64,000 nt of DNA from RHLJ01 sp963974345 (lineage in GTDB: Bacteria; Bacteroidota; Rhodothermia; Balneolales; Balneolaceae), in contig CAXBBW010000015.1 in the NCBI GenBank assembly GCA_963974345.1, forward strand, positions 1-64,000, in the 5' to 3' direction. Below, piece by piece: positions 26,174 through 34,536 of the stretch. The notes under the pieces were generated by a model. The model was not told the DNA's origin. It saw only the letters and a program-made list of their open reading frames with translations, and did no database searches. Position 1 is the stretch's first letter, and each line of letters starts with the position of its first letter. Made by a program: the position numbers and the translations under genes.

Positions 26174-26563
26174 ATGATGCCCACACGGGACATAGCTTTT
26201 GTTCGGAATGATTCCGAAACCTCAAAAACCCAATTGGTTATTGTGGTTGGACTATTGGTACTCGCTGCTATTTTCGATAATGAGGAGATAGCCTACTTTT
26301 CACTTGGTATTGGCTTGGTCTGCCTTGTAATTCCCGCTGCAGGTTATTGGATTGTTTGGGGATGGTACAAACTAGCCCTAATCCTCAGTAAAGTGATGAA
26401 TCCTTTAGTACTTGGGTTAGTTTATTTTCTATTCATTTCTCCAATAGCTATTCTATTTAGACTTTTTGGGAATGATCCAATGAGACTTAAAGATAACCGA
26501 GGAAGTATTTATGAAGTCCGAGAGAAAACATATACAAAAGAAGATTTAGAAAAGCCTTGGTAG
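26174..26563 (+). CDS. SxtJ family membrane protein
   Basis: A 129-residue protein with three or four hydrophobic segments (TQLVIVVGLLVLAAIF, FSLGIGLVCLVIPAAGYWIV and LVLGLVYFLFISPIAILFRL) and a short polar tail containing DPMRLKDNRGSIYEVRE. The start is the ATG at 26174, directly after the small upstream gene; an in-frame earlier codon at 26126 lies inside that gene. SxtJ is a conserved partner of SxtI-type carbamoyltransferases with unknown mechanism. The context of carbamoyltransferase, DUF5989 and SxtJ supports the call strongly. Confidence 0.85.
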   Translation: MMPTRDIAFVRNDSETSKTQLVIVVGLLVLAAIFDNEEIAYFSLGIGLVCLVIPAAGYWIVWGWYKLALILSKVMNPLVLGLVYFLFISPIAILFRLFGNDPMRLKDNRGSIYEVREKTYTKEDLEKPW

Positions 26564-26600
26564 TTTACCACCCGCAAGATGGCGGAATTAAAAATTATAG

Positions 26601-26692
26601 ATTCAAAATTTTGAATGAAGCCTGTCACTTCGAGTGTAAAGGAGAAGTCTAAAAAGTTATTTGAGGTAAAAGGATTCTTTAGATATTTCAGA
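26601..26692. repeat. Intergenic repeat region with palindrome
   Basis: ATTCAAAATTTTGAAT (26601-26616) is a perfect palindrome. It is followed by CTGTCACTTCGAGTG at 26622-26635 and GGAGAAGTCTAAAAAG, related to the TGTCATTTCGAACG repeats at 19599 and 41659. A purine-rich remainder runs to 26692. It is non-coding and lies between convergent genes. Confidence 0.5.
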
Positions 26693-26732
26693 TTAGTTCA
26701 ATTGGCCAAATTAAAAATCTAAAATTAAGAAC

Positions 26733-27176
26733 TTACTTATCTAATAACCTTCTGTGATAATTAATCTGCCCTAAATGGTAGGAGAGATGGCTGTACAAGT
26801 GAAGTAGAAATAGTTCGGTTTTAATTGTTCCACCAAATATTTCTATTGGAAAATCCTTTTTAATGTCTTCACCGGTCATACCATTTAGTGTCTCGGTTAC
26901 TGAAATGATAGCCGCATCCAAATCATCCAGTAATTCTTTTCTAGAAACTTTTCCACCAAACTCAAATTCACGATCTCTAACATAATTTGTATCACCTAAA
27001 ATAGCACCCAAAAAGTGCTGCAGGTTTCCGGAAAGGTGTAAACTTAAATTGCCACCACAGTTACTAATACCCTCTGCATTTTTCCAGATAGCTTCTTCTG
27101 AAGAATAAGCTTCAATTTCAGTTTTAATCTTTTGAATATCTCTTGTAAATAATTCGGTAAGGGTTTGGGATAGCAT
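26733..27176 (-). CDS. DinB-like (DUF1572) family protein
   Basis: A 147-residue four-helix protein resembling DUF1572/DinB-like proteins. Candidate metal-binding histidines are in LSLHLSGNLQHFLGA (near 45-55) and LHLYSHLSYHLGQINYHRR near the C-terminus, the usual triad layout. Such proteins bind a divalent metal and often act as thiol-dependent transferases or have no known function. It is a single gene in a repeat-rich region, downstream of msrB. Confidence 0.75.
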   Translation of the reverse strand: MLSQTLTELFTRDIQKIKTEIEAYSSEEAIWKNAEGISNCGGNLSLHLSGNLQHFLGAILGDTNYVRDREFEFGGKVSRKELLDDLDAAIISVTETLNGMTGEDIKKDFPIEIFGGTIKTELFLLHLYSHLSYHLGQINYHRRLLDK

Positions 27177-27240
27177 AAGGAATGGATTAATGAAATAACT
27201 CTACAATGTACTAAACTTGTAAATTCGAGTGAAGCACAAT

Positions 27241-27371
27241 TTAATCCTCCCTTGAGGGAGGTGTTCCGAAGGAACGAAGGGTGTTGTAAAGTCTCTACTT
27301 TTGCAACAACCCTCGGAAAGTCATAGGAACCTATAATGACTTTCTTCTCCCTTCAAGGGGAGACTTTTCTG
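27241..27371. repeat. Multi-hairpin intergenic repeat element, copy 1
   Basis: A chain of hairpins between msrB and the DinB gene. CCTCCCTTGAGGGAGG is at 27246-27261. GGGTGTTGTAAAGT (from 27280) pairs with ACTTTTGCAACAACCC. GAAAGTCATAGG (27316-27327) pairs with CCTATAATGACTTTC (27330-27344). TCTCCCTTCAAGGGGAGA is at 27346-27363. The same order of modules, reversed, occurs at 41693-41796, and part of it at 48715-48780. Confidence 0.8.
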
Positions 27372-27821
27372 CTAAGCTTCTTTCACTTTCTTCAAACTAA
27401 CCGCATTGGTACAATATCGAAGTCCGCTGGGTTCTGGTCCATCGGGAAATACATGTCCTAAATGAGCATCACAAGTATTGCAAAGAATTTCGATTCGAGT
27501 CATACCATGAGTGAAATCACCATCATAAGCGACTACATTTTCTTTAACAGGTTGTGTAAAAGAAGGCCATCCGGTATGACTTTCGAACTTGGTGTTAGAG
27601 TCGAAGAGAAGGGTATCGCAACAAATACAAGCGTATTCACCAGGCTCAAACCTACTACACATTTCATTTGAAAAAGGTCTTTCGGTTCCTTTCAAGCGTG
27701 TAACAGCATACTCATCATCAGTTAACTGAGCTTTCCATTCCTCAGCTGTTTTCTCAACCTTATTATCAGCTTCAGGATTTCCATTTTTTGCGAAATCAAG
27801 TATATCAACCCATTTTAACAT
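27372..27821 (-). CDS. msrB: Peptide-methionine (R)-S-oxide reductase MsrB
   Basis: A 149-residue MsrB that reduces the R epimer of methionine sulfoxide in oxidised proteins. The catalytic cysteine is C137 in GLRYCTNAVSL. Zinc-binding pairs are C65/C68 and C114/C117, and a likely resolving cysteine is C55. The signatures ESHTGWPSFTQPV and HLGHVFPDGP are intact. It has no signal peptide, so it is cytoplasmic. A hairpin repeat element follows its stop codon. Confidence 0.95.
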   Translation of the reverse strand: MLKWVDILDFAKNGNPEADNKVEKTAEEWKAQLTDDEYAVTRLKGTERPFSNEMCSRFEPGEYACICCDTLLFDSNTKFESHTGWPSFTQPVKENVVAYDGDFTHGMTRIEILCNTCDAHLGHVFPDGPEPSGLRYCTNAVSLKKVKEA

Positions 27822-27880
27822 AGTAGATGGTTTTAAGACTTTTTAGATAGAATATTTATTTACTGAAATAAAAATTGCCT

Positions 27881-28768
27881 TTATAATTCAACAGGACGCG
27901 CTATCATAATTCCTGTGTTTTTAGAATTTGGTTTCAGGAATGAAGAAATAGGTTCATCTGAAATTTCAACTTTTAAGTTAGACTGAGATGCATGAAGCAG
28001 ATGTAACTTTCCATTTTGTTCTACCAATACTCCAACATGTGCAACATCTAGCCCCTGTATACTTGTTGTTAGTCCTATTATGTCACCCTCTTTAAGTAAG
28101 TATTCGAATTCGGCTATTCTTTCTTTTGGAAGGAAGAAGTAATTCTTATTATTTATTTCAGCTTCCTGCTGTTCAATAATTGAAACGTAACTTGGGTTTT
28201 CTTTTAGATGTTTATAGCTATCAGGATGGGTGCTCATAAAGCTTACTTTATTTGGGAAGGAATTTCCAAAACTATCAGCGGGAGTACTAACAAGCTTATT
28301 CTCTTTATTATTATAAATCCAATCACTGAAATAATGCAGTCTCGACGGGTATCCATCAAGATCTCCGTTTCTATACCTAATATTCTTTATTTCGACTGCA
28401 AATTGTTCAAATGTTTGATTTTCTGACTTTAAAGTTCGGGCAAGCGCCAACAAGTTTTCAGCATAAGTAGTGCAATCTAGTTCTCGGAGATTTATGATCA
28501 ATCGTTCATCCTCATTAACCTCTAAAGTGTGTGCTACATATTCATTTCCAATAAAATATTTACCAATTTCAGGAACTAAGGTAGCAATGGATTTATCTGA
28601 ATCATTTTGATATTTAGATAAAATATCAGCGAATATTTCAGCATCTTTTTCTGTGTATGAAATTTCCGATAACTCAATTATGTGGTGGTTATCAGGCTCA
28701 GTTTTTTGAGCACATGCACTAAAGTTAAAAACTAAAAGTACTGTTAAAAAAATACCTAATGACTTCAT
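27881..28768 (-). CDS. DUF1460 domain lipoprotein (amidase-like)
   Basis: A 295-residue protein with a lipoprotein-like signal (MKSLGIFLTVLLVFNFSACA) and a DUF1460 domain related to NlpC/P60-like amidases. Key segments are LRELDCTTYAENLLALA, with a probable nucleophile cysteine, and DVAHVGVLVEQNGKLHLLHA, with a probable catalytic histidine. DUF1460 members are thought to act on cell-wall or N-acyl amide bonds. The ATG complementary to 28766-28768 avoids overlap with glmM and gives a proper signal; an upstream start would overlap glmM. It is 4 bases downstream of glmM. Confidence 0.85.
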   Translation of the reverse strand: MKSLGIFLTVLLVFNFSACAQKTEPDNHHIIELSEISYTEKDAEIFADILSKYQNDSDKSIATLVPEIGKYFIGNEYVAHTLEVNEDERLIINLRELDCTTYAENLLALARTLKSENQTFEQFAVEIKNIRYRNGDLDGYPSRLHYFSDWIYNNKENKLVSTPADSFGNSFPNKVSFMSTHPDSYKHLKENPSYVSIIEQQEAEINNKNYFFLPKERIAEFEYLLKEGDIIGLTTSIQGLDVAHVGVLVEQNGKLHLLHASQSNLKVEISDEPISSFLKPNSKNTGIMIARPVEL

Positions 28769-28772
28769 GATT

Positions 28773-30119
28773 CTAAATGATTGATTTAATTTTTTCGGCA
28801 AAATTATTTGCAGCTTCTGGTGATGTACCTTCTGAATAAATCCTTACAATAGGTTCAGTGTTTGATTTTCGTAGATGAACCCAGCCTTCTTCAAAATTTA
28901 CTTTAACACCATCAATAGTAACTGGATTAAGAGAGATATAGTGTGTTTTAACTAGCTCTAGTACTTCATCCGCATCTTTTCCTAATTCATCCAATTGAAT
29001 CTTACTTTTACTCATGTAGTAGTTGGTGAATTCTCCACGCAACGCAGACGATGAAATTTTTCTCTCCGCTAAATGTTGAATAACACAGGCAATTCCAACT
29101 AAGGCGTCACGCCCATAATGCAAATCAGGGACAATAATACCACCGCTACCTTCACCGCCCACAACAGCGTTCACCTCTTGCATTTTCTTAACCACATTTA
29201 TTTCTCCAACAGCGGAGCGATGACATTTTTGTCCATACTTTTCAGTCACATCATCTGCAATTCTTGAAGAAGACAAATTGGTAGCTGTAGTTCCCGGGTT
29301 TTTACTAAGAATAAAATCAAATACAGAGGCCTGAGTATATTCTTCACCAAACAAAATTCCCTTATCATCTACTAATGCAAGTCGGTCGGCATCAGGATCG
29401 GTAACAACTCCTAAATCAGCTCCAGTTTTTTTAACTAGATCGCAGATTTCAGTAAGATTTTCAGGAAGTGGTTCAGGATTGTGAGGGAATAATCCATTTG
29501 GTATACAATGAATTTTATGAATCTTAGAAACTCCAAGTCGTTCCAATAACAAAGGTACAGCTAATGAACCTGCTCCATTTACCGCATCAACCGCTACCGA
29601 TAAATCTACAGATTTGATTACTTCTGGATTGATATAAGGGAGCTCAATAATAGCGTCGATATGATCTTGAAGTAAACTTTCATCCGAATGAAGTTCACCA
29701 ATTTTATCATAAGGTTGATAATCAAACTTTCCACTTTCCGAGATTGCTATCATTTCAGAACCTTGGACAGCATCCATAAATTCACTTGTAGAATTCAATA
29801 ACTTTAGAGCGTTCCATTCAGCTGGATTATGGCTTGCAGAAATAATAATTCCACCAGCTGCTTGATACTTCAAAACTCCCATCGCTACAGTAGGAGTAGG
29901 AACAATCCCAACTTTAATAACATTACACCCAACACTCATTAATGTGGAAGCAACAATATCTTGACAAAGTTGACCCGTTACTCGAGAATCTCGTCCTAGA
30001 ACTACTGTTCCACCTTTAAGCCATGTTCCATAAGCTGCTGTAAAACGAGCTAGATTTTCGGGTGTAAGGTCTACGCCGAAAATTCCACGAATTCCTGAAA
30101 CTGAAATCATTAATGCCAT
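28773..30119 (-). CDS. glmM: Phosphoglucosamine mutase
   Basis: A 448-residue alpha-D-phosphohexomutase. The phosphoserine loop is IISASHNPAEWN with S96 as active serine. The metal loop is DPDADRLAL (near 243), the sugar-binding GGEGSGGI follows near 320, and the C-terminal phosphate-binding segment is RKSNTEPIVRIYSEG. In this phylum such proteins usually convert glucosamine-6-P to glucosamine-1-P for peptidoglycan and LPS. A phosphomannomutase role cannot be fully excluded by sequence, but the EGSGG form fits GlmM. Confidence 0.88.
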   Translation of the reverse strand: MALMISVSGIRGIFGVDLTPENLARFTAAYGTWLKGGTVVLGRDSRVTGQLCQDIVASTLMSVGCNVIKVGIVPTPTVAMGVLKYQAAGGIIISASHNPAEWNALKLLNSTSEFMDAVQGSEMIAISESGKFDYQPYDKIGELHSDESLLQDHIDAIIELPYINPEVIKSVDLSVAVDAVNGAGSLAVPLLLERLGVSKIHKIHCIPNGLFPHNPEPLPENLTEICDLVKKTGADLGVVTDPDADRLALVDDKGILFGEEYTQASVFDFILSKNPGTTATNLSSSRIADDVTEKYGQKCHRSAVGEINVVKKMQEVNAVVGGEGSGGIIVPDLHYGRDALVGIACVIQHLAERKISSSALRGEFTNYYMSKSKIQLDELGKDADEVLELVKTHYISLNPVTIDGVKVNFEEGWVHLRKSNTEPIVRIYSEGTSPEAANNFAEKIKSII

Positions 30120-30130
30120 TTAAAATACCT

Positions 30131-32023
30131 TTATCTATTAATAATTGATTGAAGTTGTGCTATCCAACTCTGAATACCAGGATAGTTAGGATTTATTTCT
30201 GTAACCTTTTTGGCGGTCGTAAGAGCTTTTTCAAACTGTCGGTCAGTACCGTAAGCTCCTGATAAGTTATAAAGCATTTGAGGATCATTTGGATTAATAG
30301 CCTGAGAAGCTTCTAAGTATTCAATTCCTTTTTTCGAATTTCCTCTTTGAACTTCAAATGCTCCAAGCATTTTAGTAGTAAATGCTTCATCAGGATTTAT
30401 TTCATACGCTTTAACTAATAATGGCTCTGCATTTTCAAAATCATTTTGATCTAAGTATAATCGTGCTGCAAAAACATATGGGGAGTCGTTCCAAGGTTGG
30501 TTTCTCATTAAGCCTCTATATTCTAAAATGGCATCTTGGAAGCGTTCTTGGTTCTGGTAATAAGTAGCAAGTTCAACTTTAGACTCATCCCAGTTTTTAT
30601 TTGCATGAACTGTTCTTAACGCAAGGCTATCTGCTATATTCAATGGCTTATAATTTCGAAAATAAGGTTCGGGTTTTTCACCCATTTCAAAAGGAAAACT
30701 TTGTTTTAATGTTGCTACTCTATGCCAAGCTACCTGAGAATCAAACTCAGAAAAGTACATGCGATCCTTAAAATTATCGATGTTTTGAGTAGTTTCTATT
30801 TCTAAAAATTGAAGAACCGAATTTGAAAAACTTTTACCGATAAGAAAATACCCTTGTTGGTTAGGATGAAGATGCTCAAGCATTAATTCATATCCTATTA
30901 TTCCTTCACTTGCATATTCTGCTAATTCTTCCTCAGTTGGAACATAAAATACATGTTCATTTTCTGTAGTTGTAGATTTAATGATGTCATTTATTTCTGA
31001 AGGAGCACGAAACTTTAGTCCATCAAGATCTTTTGCAAGAGTAAATTTCTCAAGGGCTACATCAAATGCACCGTTTGTATAAGCAGCCTCTGCTTCTTTA
31101 AATACCTGAGCTGCTGGTAATTGTTCTCCATTAGAAATAGAAACAAAGGGAGCATGATCTTTTATATTGCTTGCCAAACTTCCAATAAAAACCGGAATAC
31201 CTTCAGCGCCAAATTGTTCAACAATAGCATTAAGGTTACTTTCGAATTGAGCCATTGCAAGCTGATGTTGTGGACTTCCAAGCTCAATCGATCTGGAATT
31301 AACAATACGCTCCATCAAAGTAGCTTTTTGATCAATTTTGGTATCAGAAAAAATTTCAGCAAACCATTTACCTGAATCAACGATAACGGTTCTTAGAAGC
31401 ATGAATGTTTTAAAGCGTTGAAGCTTCAAATAAAAGCGAACAAATCCAGGGAAACCTCCAAGATTTTCATTAGAGCCAACACCAAGTGCTCCATAAAACT
31501 CATTATGACCAGCATAAAATAAAATAGCATCAGGTTTTTGAGCTATGATTTCATCTACTTGATCGAATAGTGTATATGAGCTAATTGCTGAAATGCCCAC
31601 ATTGACAACTTCAACTTTCCGATTGGGCATTGCGTCTTGTAATACATCTTGAACAATACGTGAAAAAGTTCCATTGAAACCATAGGGATATCCAGCAGCG
31701 CTGGAACCACCCATTGCAAAAATACGATATCCATTTTCAGGTTTATCCTTTAAAAATGTATCTGAGGAAGGATTTGGGATAGTTTTGGTATAGAAAAAAT
31801 ACCGAGCTGCAAAGTTTGGGTTTGGCATTAAATACTCGGCATTAGGAATATTTGGATCTATAAATAAATCAGTATTCCCCAAATAGTTTACACTTCTAAG
31901 TACTAGTTCTACAATCAGAAAAAATAAGATAGGAATCGAGAAAGTAATGGTATAGAAAAGAACCTTTCTTTTAGTAGAAAGTGGAGTTGAAGATCGTTTC
32001 TTTTTTTCTGCTCGGCTCGCCAT
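30131..32023 (-). CDS. Membrane-anchored SGNH hydrolase-like protein with TPR repeats
   Basis: A 630-residue protein. A basic N-terminus is followed by one transmembrane helix (VLFYTITFSIPILFFLIVEL) and an SGNH-like domain: FAMGGSSAAGYPYG contains the presumptive serine, FYAGHNEFYG the GxxN-like block, and EHLHPNQQGY the late histidine. From about residue 480 come at least four TPR-like repeats, including FENAEPLLVKAYEINPDEAF and KKGIEYLEASQAINPNDPQM. The start used is the ATG complementary to 32021-32023, which avoids overlap with the upstream gene; a start at 32044 would overlap by 19 bases. The substrate is unknown; acyl removal or addition at the envelope is plausible. Confidence 0.8.
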   Translation of the reverse strand: MASRAEKKKRSSTPLSTKRKVLFYTITFSIPILFFLIVELVLRSVNYLGNTDLFIDPNIPNAEYLMPNPNFAARYFFYTKTIPNPSSDTFLKDKPENGYRIFAMGGSSAAGYPYGFNGTFSRIVQDVLQDAMPNRKVEVVNVGISAISSYTLFDQVDEIIAQKPDAILFYAGHNEFYGALGVGSNENLGGFPGFVRFYLKLQRFKTFMLLRTVIVDSGKWFAEIFSDTKIDQKATLMERIVNSRSIELGSPQHQLAMAQFESNLNAIVEQFGAEGIPVFIGSLASNIKDHAPFVSISNGEQLPAAQVFKEAEAAYTNGAFDVALEKFTLAKDLDGLKFRAPSEINDIIKSTTTENEHVFYVPTEEELAEYASEGIIGYELMLEHLHPNQQGYFLIGKSFSNSVLQFLEIETTQNIDNFKDRMYFSEFDSQVAWHRVATLKQSFPFEMGEKPEPYFRNYKPLNIADSLALRTVHANKNWDESKVELATYYQNQERFQDAILEYRGLMRNQPWNDSPYVFAARLYLDQNDFENAEPLLVKAYEINPDEAFTTKMLGAFEVQRGNSKKGIEYLEASQAINPNDPQMLYNLSGAYGTDRQFEKALTTAKKVTEINPNYPGIQSWIAQLQSIINR

Positions 32024-32025
32024 AG

Positions 32026-32571
32026 TTACTTTTTTGGAATCCAAGGAGTTTCTTCGGTTCCGGAAATATGATTTTCAAATCTGCCAAGAACAAATAGAAA
32101 ATCAGAAAGTCTGTTTAGATAAATAATGGAATGGGTAGATACTTCTTCTTTTGTACTACATTCAACTGTTTCACGTTCAGCTCTTCTACAAACAGTTCGT
32201 GCAAAATGGATAACAGAACCAGCTTTTGTTCCACCTGGTAGAATAAAATTTTTGAGTGGGGGAAGTTGATCTTCCATCTCATCAATTGCTAGTTCCAGAA
32301 AATTAATCTCGCTGTCCGAGATTCTATTAATTCTAACTTTGTTAGATATTGGAGTGGCTAAGTCAGCACCCAAAACAAATAGTTGTTCTTGAATTGTATT
32401 CAAATACTCATTCGTTTTTTGAGTAGGAGAATTGGAAAGAGCTATACCAAGTACGGAGTTAAGTTCGTCAACAGTACCATAAGCAGAAATGCGGATTGAA
32501 TTTTTTGAGACTTTTTGTCCACCATAAAGAGAAGTCTCACCAGCATCACCGTTTTTAGTATATATTTTCAT
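32026..32571 (-). CDS. Cob(I)yrinic acid a,c-diamide adenosyltransferase (PduO type)
   Basis: A 181-residue PduO-type ATP:cobalamin adenosyltransferase that makes adenosylcobalamin. The ATP-binding N-terminus KIYTKNGDAGETSLYGG, the SAYGTVDELNSVLG segment and the C-terminal CRRAERETVE signature with LNRLSDFLFVLGR are all present. No other cobalamin gene is in the window, so it probably supports salvage or a B12-dependent enzyme elsewhere. It is 2 bases upstream of the SGNH/TPR gene. Confidence 0.93.
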   Translation of the reverse strand: MKIYTKNGDAGETSLYGGQKVSKNSIRISAYGTVDELNSVLGIALSNSPTQKTNEYLNTIQEQLFVLGADLATPISNKVRINRISDSEINFLELAIDEMEDQLPPLKNFILPGGTKAGSVIHFARTVCRRAERETVECSTKEEVSTHSIIYLNRLSDFLFVLGRFENHISGTEETPWIPKK

Positions 32572-32717
32572 AGATAATATTTTTTCAAAAATAAGGGTTT
32601 AAAACGACATATTCATTTCAATCAAACTATAATCATTTGCTAAACTTCATTTACATAATTTTTACGGTATTCGTAACACGAACTGTTTACATTTCAGTCC
32701 AAATCTAAAGTCATTTG

Positions 32718-33467
32718 ATGAAGCAAATACTATTATTTTCTCTGATTATTTTTTATTGCATTCCCAAACAAGCAGATGCTCGTCAATCTATATCTAATGG
32801 ATATGATGTAATTGAAGCTATGCAGAATGAATATGAAGGCAAGTGGTATAAACACCTCACATTTACACAAAAAACGACTTTTTATAATCAAGATGGAAGT
32901 GTTCAACGAACACAAAATTGGTACGAAGCGCTCAGTTTACCTGGGAAACTAGCCATAAAGTTTGATGATAAAACAAGTAATAATGGGATTTTATTTAATG
33001 ATGGTGTGCAATATGGTTATGCGAATGGGGAGCTCGTTCAGGAAGTTGAGAGAGAACACGAATTATTGATTTTAGGCTTCGATGTATATCATCAAGCACC
33101 GGATTATACGGCTACGCAGCTTAGCGGGCTAGGCTTTGATTTAAGTAAAATGTATATCGACGAGTGGCAGGGAAGGTCTGTTTATGTGGTTGGTGTTTCT
33201 AAGCCAGATTCATTAACACAACAATTTTGGGTAGACAAAGAGCATCTTTATTTTGTAAGAAATATCGTAATCGGAAGGTTTGATACTGTTCAAGAAGTTC
33301 AGTTCAACAAATATGAGCGATTAGGACAAGGTTGGATTGCTCCGGAAGTTATATTCAAAGCAAATGGTTTTAAAGGATTACTTGAAGAATACAATCAAAT
33401 AGTAATTCCAGATACTTTAAACCATGAGATTTTCGACCCAGTGTTGTATACAGAAACCATTTGGTGA
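32718..33467 (+). CDS. Exported protein of unknown function (LolA-like fold possible)
   Basis: A 249-residue protein with a signal peptide (MKQILLFSLIIFYCIPKQADA) and a predominantly beta mature part. Segments such as WYKHLTFTQKTTFYNQDGSV, WYEALSLPGKLAIKFDD and QQFWVDKEHLYFVRNIV resemble outer-membrane lipoprotein-sorting or LolA-like half-barrels, but this is a fold impression. The ATG at 32718 is preferred over an adjacent in-frame TTG. It stands alone, divergent from the adenosyltransferase and convergent with the radical SAM gene. It should be periplasmic. Confidence 0.7.
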   Translation: MKQILLFSLIIFYCIPKQADARQSISNGYDVIEAMQNEYEGKWYKHLTFTQKTTFYNQDGSVQRTQNWYEALSLPGKLAIKFDDKTSNNGILFNDGVQYGYANGELVQEVEREHELLILGFDVYHQAPDYTATQLSGLGFDLSKMYIDEWQGRSVYVVGVSKPDSLTQQFWVDKEHLYFVRNIVIGRFDTVQEVQFNKYERLGQGWIAPEVIFKANGFKGLLEEYNQIVIPDTLNHEIFDPVLYTETIW

Positions 33468-33475
33468 TCGAGGAT

Positions 33476-34435
33476 TTAAGCGGAGCAACTACCACCGCCT
33501 AAAACACAAAACTGAGCACAATAAGGATGATTTAAGTAAACTCGTTGAAAAGATTCAGTCAACGTTTTCCCGAGGATGAATTTCTCATCATAAGCAATTA
33601 ATGTACATGGAAGAACTACGGGATGTTCGTCTCCCTTTCGCTTAACTACCATTCGTTCGTGAGCACACATTTGTTGATGAGGATGCGCTTTCAAAATGTC
33701 CCAACATGAAGTAGTGATTTCAGGTACATCCTTTTTAGTTGACATTTCAGGGAAAATCACAATGTTTTCTCCATTCGAAAGTGATAAACTAATTTTTTTC
33801 TCGTCGAGCATTTGCTGATACCCAGCTAACGCATCTACAGAAGTTTCGTTGTACAAAGAGCGCCCTGCAATACTGAGATTAAATTCTAAATCGAAGAGGG
33901 TTTTAAATGTGTTTAATGTTCGATGAAAAGTTTTAGGTCCACGCTCTTTTTCATGAGCTTCTTCTGTAAAATGATCCAATGAGATACGAAGAGAAAGCTG
34001 GTTTTTAAATCTTCTGTTAAGGTCATCTAAAGCTTTGAAATATTTGTCAATAGCGCGATAAGCATTCGTAAGCATCAATACATTATATCCCCGCTCTAAA
34101 CAAAGTGTGAGTATAGGAAGCATCTCTTTATTAAGGAAAGGTTCTCCACCAGTGAAGGAAATATTTTTTGTTCCTAGATTTTGTCCTTCAATCTCATCCA
34201 AATAGTTCTTTACTTCGTCAAAAGTGATAAACGAAAGCTCATCGTTTGTGGGAGATGATTCTATATAGCAGTTTTCACAGGCAAGGTTACAAAGCGTTCC
34301 TGTATTGAACCATAGCGTTTCAAGTTTAATAAGATCAACAAAAGCACGATCTTCTCCTTTTGCTGTTTTTTTTTCCTCAGCAAATTTCCCCTCTTTGTGG
34401 AAGTTTTTACTAATTTCTAATTTACTTAGCAGCAT
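33476..34435 (-). CDS. Radical SAM protein with C-terminal cysteine motif
   Basis: A 319-residue radical SAM enzyme. The [4Fe-4S] motif is C49-x3-C53-x2-C56 (TLCNLACENCYIE), followed by the SAM-binding SFTGGEPFLNKEM. The C-terminal part has further cysteines (ITTSCWDIL, QQMCAHER, VVLPCTL) and an extreme C-terminal cluster HPYCAQFCVLGGGSCSA with C306, C310 and C317. This suggests a SPASM/twitch-type auxiliary cluster. The substrate is unknown; no precursor peptide or partner enzyme is visible on either side. It converges with an exported protein gene and is separated by 101 bases from yigZ. Confidence 0.85.
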   Translation of the reverse strand: MLLSKLEISKNFHKEGKFAEEKKTAKGEDRAFVDLIKLETLWFNTGTLCNLACENCYIESSPTNDELSFITFDEVKNYLDEIEGQNLGTKNISFTGGEPFLNKEMLPILTLCLERGYNVLMLTNAYRAIDKYFKALDDLNRRFKNQLSLRISLDHFTEEAHEKERGPKTFHRTLNTFKTLFDLEFNLSIAGRSLYNETSVDALAGYQQMLDEKKISLSLSNGENIVIFPEMSTKKDVPEITTSCWDILKAHPHQQMCAHERMVVKRKGDEHPVVLPCTLIAYDEKFILGKTLTESFQRVYLNHPYCAQFCVLGGGSCSA

Positions 34436-34536
34436 AATAATAAATTGATTGAAGCTTTGATTCTTGCACTAATAAAAATTGATGCCTAATGTAAGATTTA
34501 AATAATAAGTGGATCGTATTTTAAATATGATAAAGA

